A program made the position numbers and the translations under genes. A DNA stretch of 63,293 nt from Hyphomicrobium sp. (GTDB lineage: Bacteria; Pseudomonadota; Alphaproteobacteria; Rhizobiales; Hyphomicrobiaceae): contig NZ_RXIZ01000015.1 of assembly GCF_003987855.1 (NCBI RefSeq), forward strand, positions 500,452 to 563,744. The letters are read 5' to 3'. Position 1 is the first letter of the stretch, and each line of letters starts with the position of its first letter. Below the pieces are notes generated by a model, which saw nothing but the letters and a program-made list of their open reading frames with translations, did not search any database and was not told where the DNA came from. Below are positions 24,977-33,396 of the stretch, one piece after another.

Positions 24977-26164
24977 TTAATCCTGCAAGCGATGCACGTC
25001 GTGGACAATGATGCCCTCTTCAGCGCTGGGCAGCTCGAGCCAGTGTCGTTGCTTCAGGCTCCGCTTGGTGTCCTCATATCCGCTCTGCCAATGCTCGTGC
25101 ATCGACGTCGCCGAGAACTCGTAATCCTTTGCGTGACCTTCGTACGACTTCTGCTGATAGATGAGCTGCATGATCGTGAATTGTGGAAGATTGCTGAGCT
25201 CGTCCTTGAGCTTGCGTTCTTCGTGCGTGAGATCGGCTTCGGGTATCCGGCACAGCGCCGCGTAGAGCTGCGTTTTGCGCGTATGTAGCCGGCGGTAAAC
25301 ATCGGTGTTGTAGCGTGTGCGCGACGAATACATGATGTCCTTATGCCGCCCGAGTACGTCGCCCATGTCTCGCGGCAGCGCACCCCTCGAGGAAAAAAGA
25401 TCGACCTGGAAGACGAGCGAATTCACTCGATCTTCCTGGTCGAGAAGGTGCTGCAAAGGCGTGTTTGAGACGATGCCGCCGTCCCAGTAATAGTCGGTGC
25501 CGATCTTGACCATCGGAAACGCGGGAGGCAGCGCGCCGCTTGCCATCACGTGCTCGGGTCCGATCTCTTCGTCGCGATTGTCGAAGTAGATGAAATTGCC
25601 GGTGAGCACGTTCACCGCGCCGACGGAGAAGCGCTTCACTCGCTGATTGATGAGCGAGAAGTCGACGAGATCCAACAGCGTCTCGCGAAGTGGCTCGCAA
25701 TCATAGAAGCTCGTTGCAGTGGCTGCTCCCGCCGGGCTGAACCACGCGTTCGCCTTATGCGGTTTGAAGAAGCCAGGTTGGCCTTGGCTCATCGTCATCA
25801 TCGCGCTCGTCATGTTGCGAAGCTGACGGTAGATGTCTCCGTCGGGTGTATAGGCCCAGACGCGGCGGTCAGTGATCCGCCGCCAGAATTCTTTGAGCTT
25901 AGCGGTGCGTTGTCCGGGCTTGTTGCCGGCGATGATCGCCGCGTTAATGCCGCCGATGGAAACGCCGGTCACCCAATCGGGCTCGATGCCGGCTTCCGAT
26001 AAAGCTTGGTAGACACCAGCCTGATACGCGCCGAGCGCGCCGCCGCCCTGGAAGATAAGGGCGATGCGTCCGCATCCGCGCGGCCGCCATGCATGTTCTT
26101 CGCCGGGCTGCCTCGAAAAGTCGGGCACGGTAGGCCTGTCGGCGACTTTCGCGTCCATCGGCAT
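24977..26164 (-). CDS. Patatin-like phospholipase family protein
   Basis: A 395-residue predicted cytoplasmic or peripheral lipid hydrolase. The patatin fold is shown by the oxyanion glycine loop FQGGGALGAYQ (about 38-48), the nucleophile elbow G67-V-S69-I-G71 and the dyad aspartate D228 in WDGG. The C-terminal ~140 residues match the accessory region usual in the bacterial DUF3734-type patatins. It is divergent from the 3-hydroxybutyrate dehydrogenase gene across 193 bp. I infer a link to membrane lipid or polyhydroxybutyrate turnover from this pairing; substrate is unknown. Confidence 0.9.
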   Translation of the reverse strand: MPMDAKVADRPTVPDFSRQPGEEHAWRPRGCGRIALIFQGGGALGAYQAGVYQALSEAGIEPDWVTGVSIGGINAAIIAGNKPGQRTAKLKEFWRRITDRRVWAYTPDGDIYRQLRNMTSAMMTMSQGQPGFFKPHKANAWFSPAGAATATSFYDCEPLRETLLDLVDFSLINQRVKRFSVGAVNVLTGNFIYFDNRDEEIGPEHVMASGALPPAFPMVKIGTDYYWDGGIVSNTPLQHLLDQEDRVNSLVFQVDLFSSRGALPRDMGDVLGRHKDIMYSSRTRYNTDVYRRLHTRKTQLYAALCRIPEADLTHEERKLKDELSNLPQFTIMQLIYQQKSYEGHAKDYEFSATSMHEHWQSGYEDTKRSLKQRHWLELPSAEEGIIVHDVHRLQD

Positions 26165-26357
26165 TCCTCCCTCAGCAGGCGCCGGACTCTAAGTCGCGCG
26201 GTATTGCACGCGTATGACGTTGCCAAATTTTGCAGCCCAGCCGGATATTTCGACCGCGCAAAGACCGTTCAATTCACGCCTGTCACAGACATGAAACCGA
26301 AATGCGTCAAGCCCGCACCGGCAATGGCTCGATTTCGCTCGCCATCGGGAGGGGTTT

Positions 26358-27140
26358 ATGACGGTCAAACGAAATGCGCTGATCACGGGTTCGACGAGCG
26401 GAATTGGTCTTGGTATTGCACGTGGCCTTGCCGCGATTGGCCATAACATCATGCTCAATGGCTTCGCGGATCGTGAAGAAATCGAGCATTTGAAAGCCGA
26501 AATCTCATCCACCTATGGCGTCAGGGTCGGCTACACCAATGCCGACGTCAGCAATCCCGAAGCAATTGCGGGCGCCGTAGAGCAGACGAAAGCCGATATC
26601 GGCGAGATCGACATCCTCGTCAATAACGCGGGCATTCAGTTCGTCTCTCCGATCGAGGAATTCCCGATCGAGAAATGGAACGCCATTATCGCGATCGATC
26701 TCGCGTCAGCGTTTCATTTCATTCGCCTCGCGCTGCCCGGCATGAAACAGCGTGGCTTTGGCCGCATCATCAACGTTGCGTCCGCGCACGCGCTGGTCGC
26801 CTCTCCATTCAAAGCGGCATACGTCTCGGCGAAGCACGGCATCGCCGGTCTGACCAAGACGGTGGCGCTGGAAGCCGCCGAGCACGGCATCACCGTCAAT
26901 GCCATCTGCCCCGGTTACGTTCTGACGCCGCTTGTCGAAAAGCAAATTCCCGATCAGGCGCACGCCCGCGGTATCTCGGAAGAAGCGGTCGTTCGCGATG
27001 TGCTTCTGGCGGCGCAGCCGACGAAGCGCTTCATCAAAGTGGAGGAGGTCGCAGCCCTCGCGGCATTCCTCGCCGACGAACAAACGACCTCGATCACCGG
27101 CGCGATCATCCCGATCGATGGCGGTTGGACGGCCCACTGA
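26358..27140 (+). CDS. bdhA: 3-hydroxybutyrate dehydrogenase
   Basis: A 260-residue short-chain dehydrogenase oxidising (R)-3-hydroxybutyrate to acetoacetate with NAD, a step in polyhydroxybutyrate and ketone-body use. The cofactor motif TGSTSGIG is at 10-17, NNAG at 89-92, and the catalytic S142, Y155, K159 are present. The subfamily landmarks NNAGIQFVSPIEEFP and CPGYVLTPLVEKQI are those of BdhA enzymes. Ribosome site GGGAGGGG. The acetoacetate decarboxylase gene follows 46 bp downstream, so the product of BdhA feeds the next enzyme. Confidence 0.93.
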   Translation: MTVKRNALITGSTSGIGLGIARGLAAIGHNIMLNGFADREEIEHLKAEISSTYGVRVGYTNADVSNPEAIAGAVEQTKADIGEIDILVNNAGIQFVSPIEEFPIEKWNAIIAIDLASAFHFIRLALPGMKQRGFGRIINVASAHALVASPFKAAYVSAKHGIAGLTKTVALEAAEHGITVNAICPGYVLTPLVEKQIPDQAHARGISEEAVVRDVLLAAQPTKRFIKVEEVAALAAFLADEQTTSITGAIIPIDGGWTAH

Positions 27141-27186
27141 AGCAGCAGCGCTAAGCCAACCACGCCGAGCGAACGGGAGAACTGAC

Positions 27187-27930
27187 ATGCGCGCCGAAGA
27201 CATCCGATCCTTGCCCTCGATGCCGCTGGCGGGCCCAAGCTATCCGGCCGGGCCGTACCGCTTCGTCAATCGCGAGTACATGATCATCTCTTACGAAACC
27301 GATCGCGAGATCATCCGCGAGCAATTACCCGAACCGCTGGAGCCGGTCGACACGCCCATCGTGCACTATGAATGGATCTCGATGCCGGATTCATCGGGCT
27401 TCGGCAGCTACACGGAATCCGGCCTGGTGATCCCTTGCCGCTACCAGGGCGAAGACATGAACTTCGTCGCGCAGATGTATCTCGACGACGACCCGCCGAT
27501 TGTCGCCGGCCGGGAAATATGGGGCTTTCCAAAAAAGTACGCACATCCCAAGCTTGAGGTCGTGAAGGATACGCTCACCGGCACGCTCGAATACGCCGGC
27601 CAACTCGTCGCCATGGGGACGATGGGCTATAAGCATCTATCGATGGCCGGGAACGGGGCGGCGACGACCGCCATCCTGTCGAAGACCCAGGTAAACCTCA
27701 AGGTGATCCCCGGCGTCGATGGCAAGCTCGAGATCTGTCAGCTGGTTGCCTACAATCTGACTGAAATAACGATCAAGGGTTCTTGGATGGGGCCGGGACG
27801 GCTTCATCTCGTCCCGCACGTCAACGCTCCCGTCGCCGATCTGCCGGTGCGGAAAATCGTCGGCGCGCGGCATTTTATTGCCGATCTGACGTTGCCATTC
27901 GGCCGCCTTCTGCACGACTATCTGAAATAG
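27187..27930 (+). CDS. adc: Acetoacetate decarboxylase
   Basis: A 247-residue enzyme converting acetoacetate to acetone and CO2. The Schiff-base lysine pair is K116-K117 in REIWGFPKKYAHPK, equivalent to K115-K116 of the clostridial enzyme, and the conserved E/Y-rich sheet region (GSYTESGLVIPC) is present. Length agrees with the family. The start at 27187 follows GGGAGAACTGAC; the open frame extends further upstream but only into bdhA. With bdhA it forms a two-step 3-hydroxybutyrate to acetone route. The physiological reason, for example relief of excess acetoacetate, is inferred. Confidence 0.93.
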   Translation: MRAEDIRSLPSMPLAGPSYPAGPYRFVNREYMIISYETDREIIREQLPEPLEPVDTPIVHYEWISMPDSSGFGSYTESGLVIPCRYQGEDMNFVAQMYLDDDPPIVAGREIWGFPKKYAHPKLEVVKDTLTGTLEYAGQLVAMGTMGYKHLSMAGNGAATTAILSKTQVNLKVIPGVDGKLEICQLVAYNLTEITIKGSWMGPGRLHLVPHVNAPVADLPVRKIVGARHFIADLTLPFGRLLHDYLK

Positions 27931-27942
27931 GTGGAGCGCTTG

Positions 27943-27972
27943 GGGCGCACCGCAAGAACAATTGGTGCGCCC
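27943..27972 (+). other. Stem-loop abutting a start codon
   Basis: GGGCGCACC (27943-27951) and GGTGCGCCC (27964-27972) form a perfect 9-bp stem with a 12-nt loop that ends two bases before the ATG at 27975. It could end the bdhA-adc message or mask initiation of the next gene. No U-run follows. Confidence 0.55.
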
Positions 27973-27974
27973 GC

Positions 27975-29003
27975 ATGTCATCCGAACCTCAAGTCGTCGT
28001 AACCGGCGCAAGCGGCTTTCTGGCGAAATACATTATCGCGGAGTTTCTACGTCGCGGCCACTCGGTGCGCGGCACGCTGCGAAGCATGGGCAAGGCTGAC
28101 GCAGTACGCAGCGCCGTCAATCGCCTCGGTGCCGATCCCGGCAGGCTCTCGTTCGCCGTCGCCGATCTCACCACGGATGCCGGTTGGGATGATGCTGTCG
28201 CCGCAGCCAGCGTCGTCGTACACACGGCTTCGCCCTTTCCCATCTCACAGCCCGACGACGCAGAGATCCTGATTTCTCCAGCGCGCGACGGTACTCTGCG
28301 TGTATTGCGAGCAGCGACGAAAGCGAGCGTGGCACGTGTCGTTCTGACATCCTCGACGGTCGCGATCTTCTATCCGAGCGGAAGGCCGAAGGAGCACATC
28401 TATTCCGAGGAGGATTTCACGGATGAGACCCGCCCTGACCTGACGGCCTATTTCAAATCGAAGACGATTGCGGAGAAAGCGGCGTGGGACTTCACGGAAT
28501 CCACGCCCGGCGCTCCTAAGATGGTCGCGATCAACCCGAGCTTTGTGCAGGGGCCGGCCGTCGATAGCGATCTCTCCACCTCGCACGAACTTTATCGGGT
28601 ATTGGCGAAGGGCACCTATCCGGCCGCGCCGAGCATAATGTTTCCGGTGACCGACGTTCGCGATGTTGCCGTGGCGCACGTCGAAGCGGCTTTCCGGCCG
28701 GGGATCGGCGGCCAGCGTTATCTCGTCGGGGAGGGTCAGCTGACGCTTTTTGGACTTGGACGCATCTTGGCGCGCGAGTGCCCGGACTTGGCGTCGAAAG
28801 TCCCGAAATTCGAGCTCCCCGACTTTGCCGTGCGCTTAGCCGCCACCTTCGACAGGAAGTTGCAGACGGTTTTGCCGGAACTCGGACAGAAGAAGGCCTA
28901 TTCCAACGCCAAAGTGAAGACGGACCTTGGACTTACGCTTCGGGGCGCGGATGAAGCGGCCACCGCTGCTGTCCGATCATTACGAGACCTTAGGTTGATC
29001 TGA
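27975..29003 (+). CDS. NAD(P)-dependent epimerase/reductase (dihydroflavonol reductase-like)
   Basis: A 342-residue extended short-chain dehydrogenase. The N-terminal Rossmann motif VVVTGASGFLAKYI and the catalytic YFKSK (Tyr-x3-Lys) place it with cinnamoyl-CoA/dihydroflavonol-type carbonyl reductases, which usually reduce aldehydes or ketones with NADPH. It follows adc by 44 bp in the same direction, so it may reduce a related small ketone or aldehyde, but no substrate can be assigned. The start lies just after a strong hairpin and has no clear ribosome site. Confidence 0.82.
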   Translation: MSSEPQVVVTGASGFLAKYIIAEFLRRGHSVRGTLRSMGKADAVRSAVNRLGADPGRLSFAVADLTTDAGWDDAVAAASVVVHTASPFPISQPDDAEILISPARDGTLRVLRAATKASVARVVLTSSTVAIFYPSGRPKEHIYSEEDFTDETRPDLTAYFKSKTIAEKAAWDFTESTPGAPKMVAINPSFVQGPAVDSDLSTSHELYRVLAKGTYPAAPSIMFPVTDVRDVAVAHVEAAFRPGIGGQRYLVGEGQLTLFGLGRILARECPDLASKVPKFELPDFAVRLAATFDRKLQTVLPELGQKKAYSNAKVKTDLGLTLRGADEAATAAVRSLRDLRLI

Positions 29004-29103
29004 CCGCACGTCTGAACATATTTCTCGGGCCGGATTCGCCTCGAACAGGCGGCCGCGCGGGTGTTTGGGTGTGTCGCGAGATTTCAATTCGAAGAGCTGA
29101 TCG

Positions 29104-30537
29104 ATGACAATGAAAAAGTGGTTCCTCGTCTGTGCAGCTATCGCAATCGGCGCCGCCGTGGCGCCCAAGGTGTTCGCGCCGACCGAAGAATCCTTCGCGC
29201 AGGAAAAGATCGTCCCGCCATCGCGCGAGGCTGTACAGTATTCGTACGCGCCGATCGTGAAGAAGGCCGCGCCCGCTGTCGTCAACGTGTATGTGCGCAG
29301 CCGTGTGCAGACGTTCGACTCGCCCTTTGCGAATGACCCGTTCTTTCGCCAGTTCTTCGGTCGCGCATTCGGCCGGCCCTCCGAACGCGTGATGAGTTCT
29401 CTGGGTTCAGGTGTCATCGTCAATCGTGAAGGTCTTGTCGTCACCAATACGCACGTCATCAAGGGCGGCAGCGATGCTGCCATTCGGGTGGCGCTGGCTG
29501 ACAAGCGCGAATACGACGCGAAGGTCATCGCCCAGGACGACAAAGCCGACATCGCCGTCCTGAAGATCGAGGGCGGCGACGGCAACTTCCCGTATCTGGG
29601 TTTCGATGACTCGGATTCTCTCGAAGTCGGCGATCAGGTGCTGGCGATCGGCAACCCGTTCGGCGTCGGCCAGACGGTGACGAGTGGCATCGTGTCGGCG
29701 CTGTCTCGCACGGAAGTGGGCCAATCCGAAAATCAGGTTTTCATTCAGACGGATGCTGCGATCAATCCTGGTAATTCCGGCGGTGCGCTCGTCGACATGT
29801 CGGGCCGTCTCGTCGGCATCAACACAATGATTTACTCCCAATCCGGCGGGTCGGTCGGCATCGGCTTCGCCATTCCCTCGAACCTCGTGCGCGTTTACGC
29901 CGACAGCGCTGCATCCGGGCGGAAGGTCGAGAAGCCGTGGCTCGGCGCGAAGCTCGAAGCCATGTCGCGTGAGATCGCGGAAGGCCTCGGTCTCAACCGG
30001 GTCGCTGGTGCGGTCGTGACGCGCCTCTACGATAAGGGACCGGCTGCCACTGCGGGTCTCCAAGCGGGTGACGTCATCACGCACGTCGATGGTGTCGAGG
30101 TCGTCGACGCCCGCGCAGTCTACTATCGGCTGACGACGAAGGGCATCGGCCAGACCGCGCGCCTCAGCGTCATTCGGAATGGCAAAGCCGCTGAAATCGA
30201 ACTGCCGCTCGTCGTCGCGCCCAAGCCCGGGAAAAACGACGCCAAGAATCTTTCGGGCAACCACCCGCTCGACGGCGCCCGGATATCGAACATCCTTCCT
30301 TCGATTGCCGACGAGTTTGAACTCGATGAGGTCGGAGGTGTCGTGGTGACCTCGGTCCGAGACGGGTCGACGGCGCAGCAATTCGGTTTCCAGCCGGGCG
30401 ACATCATCGTTGCGATCGGCGGAACGAAAATCGCGACGGTCGATGAAGCCGAGCACGCGCTTTCCGATCGTCAGCGCGTCTGGCAGATTTCTGTCAAACG
30501 CGGCAACCGCGTGCTTCAATTGCAGGTGCCGGGCTGA
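29104..30537 (+). CDS. HtrA/DegP-family periplasmic serine protease
   Basis: A 477-residue protease and chaperone. Residues 1-25 form a signal peptide (KKWFLVCAAIAIGAAVAP). The trypsin-like domain has H117 (TNTHVI), D149 (KADIAVL) and S225 in NPGNSGGAL. Two PDZ domains follow, roughly 275-365 (with KPWLGAKLEAMS and GLQAGDVITHVDG) and 385-475 (GFQPGDIIVAIGG). It sits in the rplQ-htrA-rarA neighbourhood familiar from Hyphomicrobiales. It probably degrades misfolded envelope proteins; the assignment to DegP, DegQ or DegS subtype is left open. Confidence 0.94.
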   Translation: MTMKKWFLVCAAIAIGAAVAPKVFAPTEESFAQEKIVPPSREAVQYSYAPIVKKAAPAVVNVYVRSRVQTFDSPFANDPFFRQFFGRAFGRPSERVMSSLGSGVIVNREGLVVTNTHVIKGGSDAAIRVALADKREYDAKVIAQDDKADIAVLKIEGGDGNFPYLGFDDSDSLEVGDQVLAIGNPFGVGQTVTSGIVSALSRTEVGQSENQVFIQTDAAINPGNSGGALVDMSGRLVGINTMIYSQSGGSVGIGFAIPSNLVRVYADSAASGRKVEKPWLGAKLEAMSREIAEGLGLNRVAGAVVTRLYDKGPAATAGLQAGDVITHVDGVEVVDARAVYYRLTTKGIGQTARLSVIRNGKAAEIELPLVVAPKPGKNDAKNLSGNHPLDGARISNILPSIADEFELDEVGGVVVTSVRDGSTAQQFGFQPGDIIVAIGGTKIATVDEAEHALSDRQRVWQISVKRGNRVLQLQVPG

Positions 30538-30667
30538 TCGTTAACCTCGTTTTTTGCGACCATCGGGCTCGATGGCCGCGCGCTCGCCGAGAAGCTGACA
30601 AATTCGTGGCAGAGGTTGCCCTGCGGCAAGCTTGCCGGGTTTGGTGATGCGTAACGGAGTAAGCTCG

Positions 30668-31318
30668 ATGGCCGACAATCGTGGGGTGTTGATCATCGGC
30701 GAAGACGCCGTTCTCAAAGGCGAAGTGAAAAACGGCAACCGCATCGAGATTGGGGGCTACGTCGAAGGCGGCGTGAGGGCATCGGATGTCATCGTCCACG
30801 AAGGCGGCAAGCTTTTTGGTACCCTCAATTCGGAAAACGCCGAAATCCGCGGCACGATCCAAGGAGACGTGCGTGTCCAGCAGCTGATCCAGATCAAGAG
30901 GACCGGCCAGGCCTCCGGCAAAATCAAATATGGTCGCCTGTCGATGGAGGAGGGAGGCGAACTCACCGCTCACGTCCGCAACATACCGCCGACGCTTGCG
31001 GGCGATCTCGACTTGACGGTGCCGAAAGCCGGCGTTGTGCGCATCACGACGGCCGACCTCAATGCACTTGATCCGGATGACAAGCCGGAAAACCTCACCT
31101 TCCATATCTCCAACGCTTCGGGAGGCTATGTGGCGCTCTCCAGCGATCCTGCCCGGCCCGTGGACGCTTTCTCGCAGGCCAACCTCGAAAGCGGCATCGT
31201 GTACTTCGCCCACGACGGCTCGAACGCTGATACGGCGCGCTTCGACGTGGAGGTGAGCGACATCTCCGGCGCCACGTCCGGCGCGCCACAGACCGTAAAC
31301 GTCGCTGTCCGGGGCTGA
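30668..31318 (+). CDS. Bactofilin-type polymer protein fused to a CSPG/cadherin-like domain
   Basis: A 216-residue protein. Residues about 8-103 have the regular V/I-G-x pattern of the bactofilin (polymer-forming cytoskeletal, DUF583) beta-helix: GEDAVLKGEVKNGNRIEIGGYVEGGVRA...GTIQGDVRV. Residues about 113-214 resemble a CSPG/NG2-type cadherin-like repeat, with the marks ITTADLNALDPDD, ENLTFHIS, FSQANLESGIVYFAHDGS and a closing VSD. There is no signal peptide. The ATG at 30668 follows a GGAG ribosome site. It overlaps the next gene (TGATG). Such a fusion of a cytoplasmic filament domain with an adhesin-type repeat is unusual; function is unknown. Confidence 0.82.
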   Translation: MADNRGVLIIGEDAVLKGEVKNGNRIEIGGYVEGGVRASDVIVHEGGKLFGTLNSENAEIRGTIQGDVRVQQLIQIKRTGQASGKIKYGRLSMEEGGELTAHVRNIPPTLAGDLDLTVPKAGVVRITTADLNALDPDDKPENLTFHISNASGGYVALSSDPARPVDAFSQANLESGIVYFAHDGSNADTARFDVEVSDISGATSGAPQTVNVAVRG

Positions 31319-31872
31319 TGGAGCGTAATTGCTGGACGCGATACGTTGTTCTCTCGGGCTGTTCCGGCGGCGGGAAGTCGACGCTCCTGGCGGAGCTTGG
31401 TCGGCGCGGTCACAACACCGTAGACGAGCCGGGGCGGCGGATTGTTCGCGTCGAAACCGAAACGGGCGGAACTGCACTTCCGTGGGTCGATATGGCGGCA
31501 TTCGCCCGGCGCGCAATAGCCGTGTCTATCGAAGATCGTAAGGCGGCGGCGGATTTCCCCGGCTGGGTTTTCTTCGATCGCGGTCTGGTCGATGCGGCAG
31601 TCGCGTTGGAGCGCGCGCTTGGAGAGTCCGTCGTCGAGCGACTTGGGCGATTACACCCTTACAACCGAACTGTATTTCTGGCTCCTCCGTGGCCGGAAAT
31701 TTACGCGGCGGATGCGGAGCGTAGGCATGCCCTCGCCGAGGCGATTGCCGAGTACAGTTGGCTCAAGAGCTCGTATCCTCGCCTAGGATATGACGTTATT
31801 GAACTTCCCCGCATCAGCGTCGAAAAGCGAGCAGATCTCGTTCTGTTTGAATTGGCAAAGCGTTTTCGGTGA
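31318..31872 (+). CDS. P-loop ATPase of the AAA_28 type
   Basis: A 184-residue predicted nucleotide kinase or ATPase. The Walker A loop GCSGGGKS is at residues 14-21, and a later VFFDRG segment serves as Walker B-like motif. The pattern EPGRRIVR and the lid region resemble small AAA_28-domain NTPases whose substrates are unknown. Its ATG shares a base with the stop of the bactofilin fusion, so the two are translationally coupled and may act together. No further function is claimed. Confidence 0.75.
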   Translation: MERNCWTRYVVLSGCSGGGKSTLLAELGRRGHNTVDEPGRRIVRVETETGGTALPWVDMAAFARRAIAVSIEDRKAAADFPGWVFFDRGLVDAAVALERALGESVVERLGRLHPYNRTVFLAPPWPEIYAADAERRHALAEAIAEYSWLKSSYPRLGYDVIELPRISVEKRADLVLFELAKRFR

Positions 31873-31940
31873 CAAATCCGAACAGCATGCTGACAGACGT
31901 GTAGGTCGGCGATCGCTCTTCCTGGACGAGCACTAACCAT

Positions 31941-31969
31941 TTGGACGGAAGAGACACTGGGCTTATATA
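31941..31969 (+). promoter_or_regulatory. Promoter directly upstream of rarA
   Basis: TTGGAC (31941-31946), 17-nt spacer, TATATA (31964-31969). The expected start is at about 31976, one or two bases before the rarA ATG, and there is no ribosome site, so the message is probably leaderless. Confidence 0.6.
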
Positions 31970-31977
31970 ACGCCCGC

Positions 31978-33300
31978 ATGACCAACCTCTTCGAAGCCGC
32001 CGGATTGGAGAAAAGCGCGCCGCGGCCGCTTGCCGACCGGTTACGCCCCAAATCCTTGTCCGAGGTCGTCGGCCAGGAACACATTGTCGGGCCGGAAGGT
32101 ACGCTGACGCGCATGCTCAAGAGCGGGCGCGTGCCGAGCCTCATCTTCTGGGGCCCGCCGGGCTCCGGCAAGACGACTATCGCGAGACTTCTGGCCGGCG
32201 AGACGAACCTCATGTTCGAGCAGCTCTCGGCGATTTTCTCCGGCGTCGCCGAACTGCGCAAAGCCTTCGATCGCGCCAAGATCATGCGCGAGCAGGGCAA
32301 AGGCACGCTGCTGTTCATCGACGAGATCCATCGCTTCAATCGCTCGCAGCAAGACAGCTTCCTGCCCTACATGGAAGACGGCACGATCACTCTTGTCGGT
32401 GCCACGACCGAGAACCCGTCCTTCGAACTCAACGCCGCTGTGCTGTCGCGGGCGAGCGTGCTGGTCCTGAACCGGCTCACGGACGAGAACCTCGAGACCA
32501 TTCTCGAGCGCGCGGAGAAGGAAGTCGGCCGTCCGCTGCCGCTTGATGATGATGCACGCGACGCCTTGAAAGGCATGGCCGACGGCGACGGCCGTTCGAT
32601 CCTCAACCTCGTCGAGGATGTGTTTGCGGCGGTTCCGGCAAAGGGAAAGGGCAAGCCTCTCAACCGCGAAGCCCTCGTCAAACTCGTGCAGCGTCGCGCG
32701 CCCCTATACGACAAGTCGCGCGAAGGCCATTACAACCTGATCTCCGCGCTGCATAAGGCCGTCCGCGGCTCCGATCCGGACGCAGCGCTCTATTACTTCT
32801 GCCGCATGCTCGACGGCGGCGAGGATCGCCTGTTTCTTGCACGCCGCATCGTGCGGATGGCCGTCGAAGACATCGGCCTCGCCGATCCGCAAGCGCTCGT
32901 CGTTGCCAACGCCGCCAAGGACGCCTACGACTTTCTCGGCAGCCCGGAAGGTGAGCTTGCGTTGGCGGAGGCGGTGATCTACGTCGCGACCGCGCCGAAG
33001 TCGAACGCCAATTACGTCGCCTACAAAGCCGCGATGCGCGCCGCGAAGGAGCACGGCTCTCTGGCGCCGCCCAAGACGATCCTCAACGCGCCGACGAAGC
33101 TGATGGAAGAGGAAGGCTACGGCTCGGAGTATCTCTACGATCACGATCAGCCGGATGCATTCTCGGGCCAGAACTACTTTCCCGATGCGTTCAAGAAGCG
33201 CCCGCAATACTACGACCCGCCCGAACGCGGTTTTGAGCGCGAGATCCGCAAGCGGCTCGATTATTGGGCCAAGCTTCGCGCCGAGCGGCAGGGGAAATAA
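31978..33300 (+). CDS. rarA: Replication-associated recombination protein RarA (MgsA)
   Basis: A 440-residue AAA+ ATPase of the RarA/WRNIP1 family acting at stalled replication forks. It starts [35 protein letters not shown], has Walker A [9 protein letters not shown] (59-67) and Walker B [11 protein letters not shown], sensor 1 [10 protein letters not shown], and the RarA C-terminal domain including [45 protein letters not shown]-like sequence. Length is normal. It follows the promoter described above and stands as its own unit. Confidence 0.95.
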   Translation: [440 protein letters not shown]

Positions 33301-33396
33301 TCGTCTGCCGACCTTCTGTTATACCTTTTCGTAAGTCTCACGCGATCTGTTTTCCGCTAGAAGGGCTAGGACCTAAGCCACATCGAGGAGCGTCAG

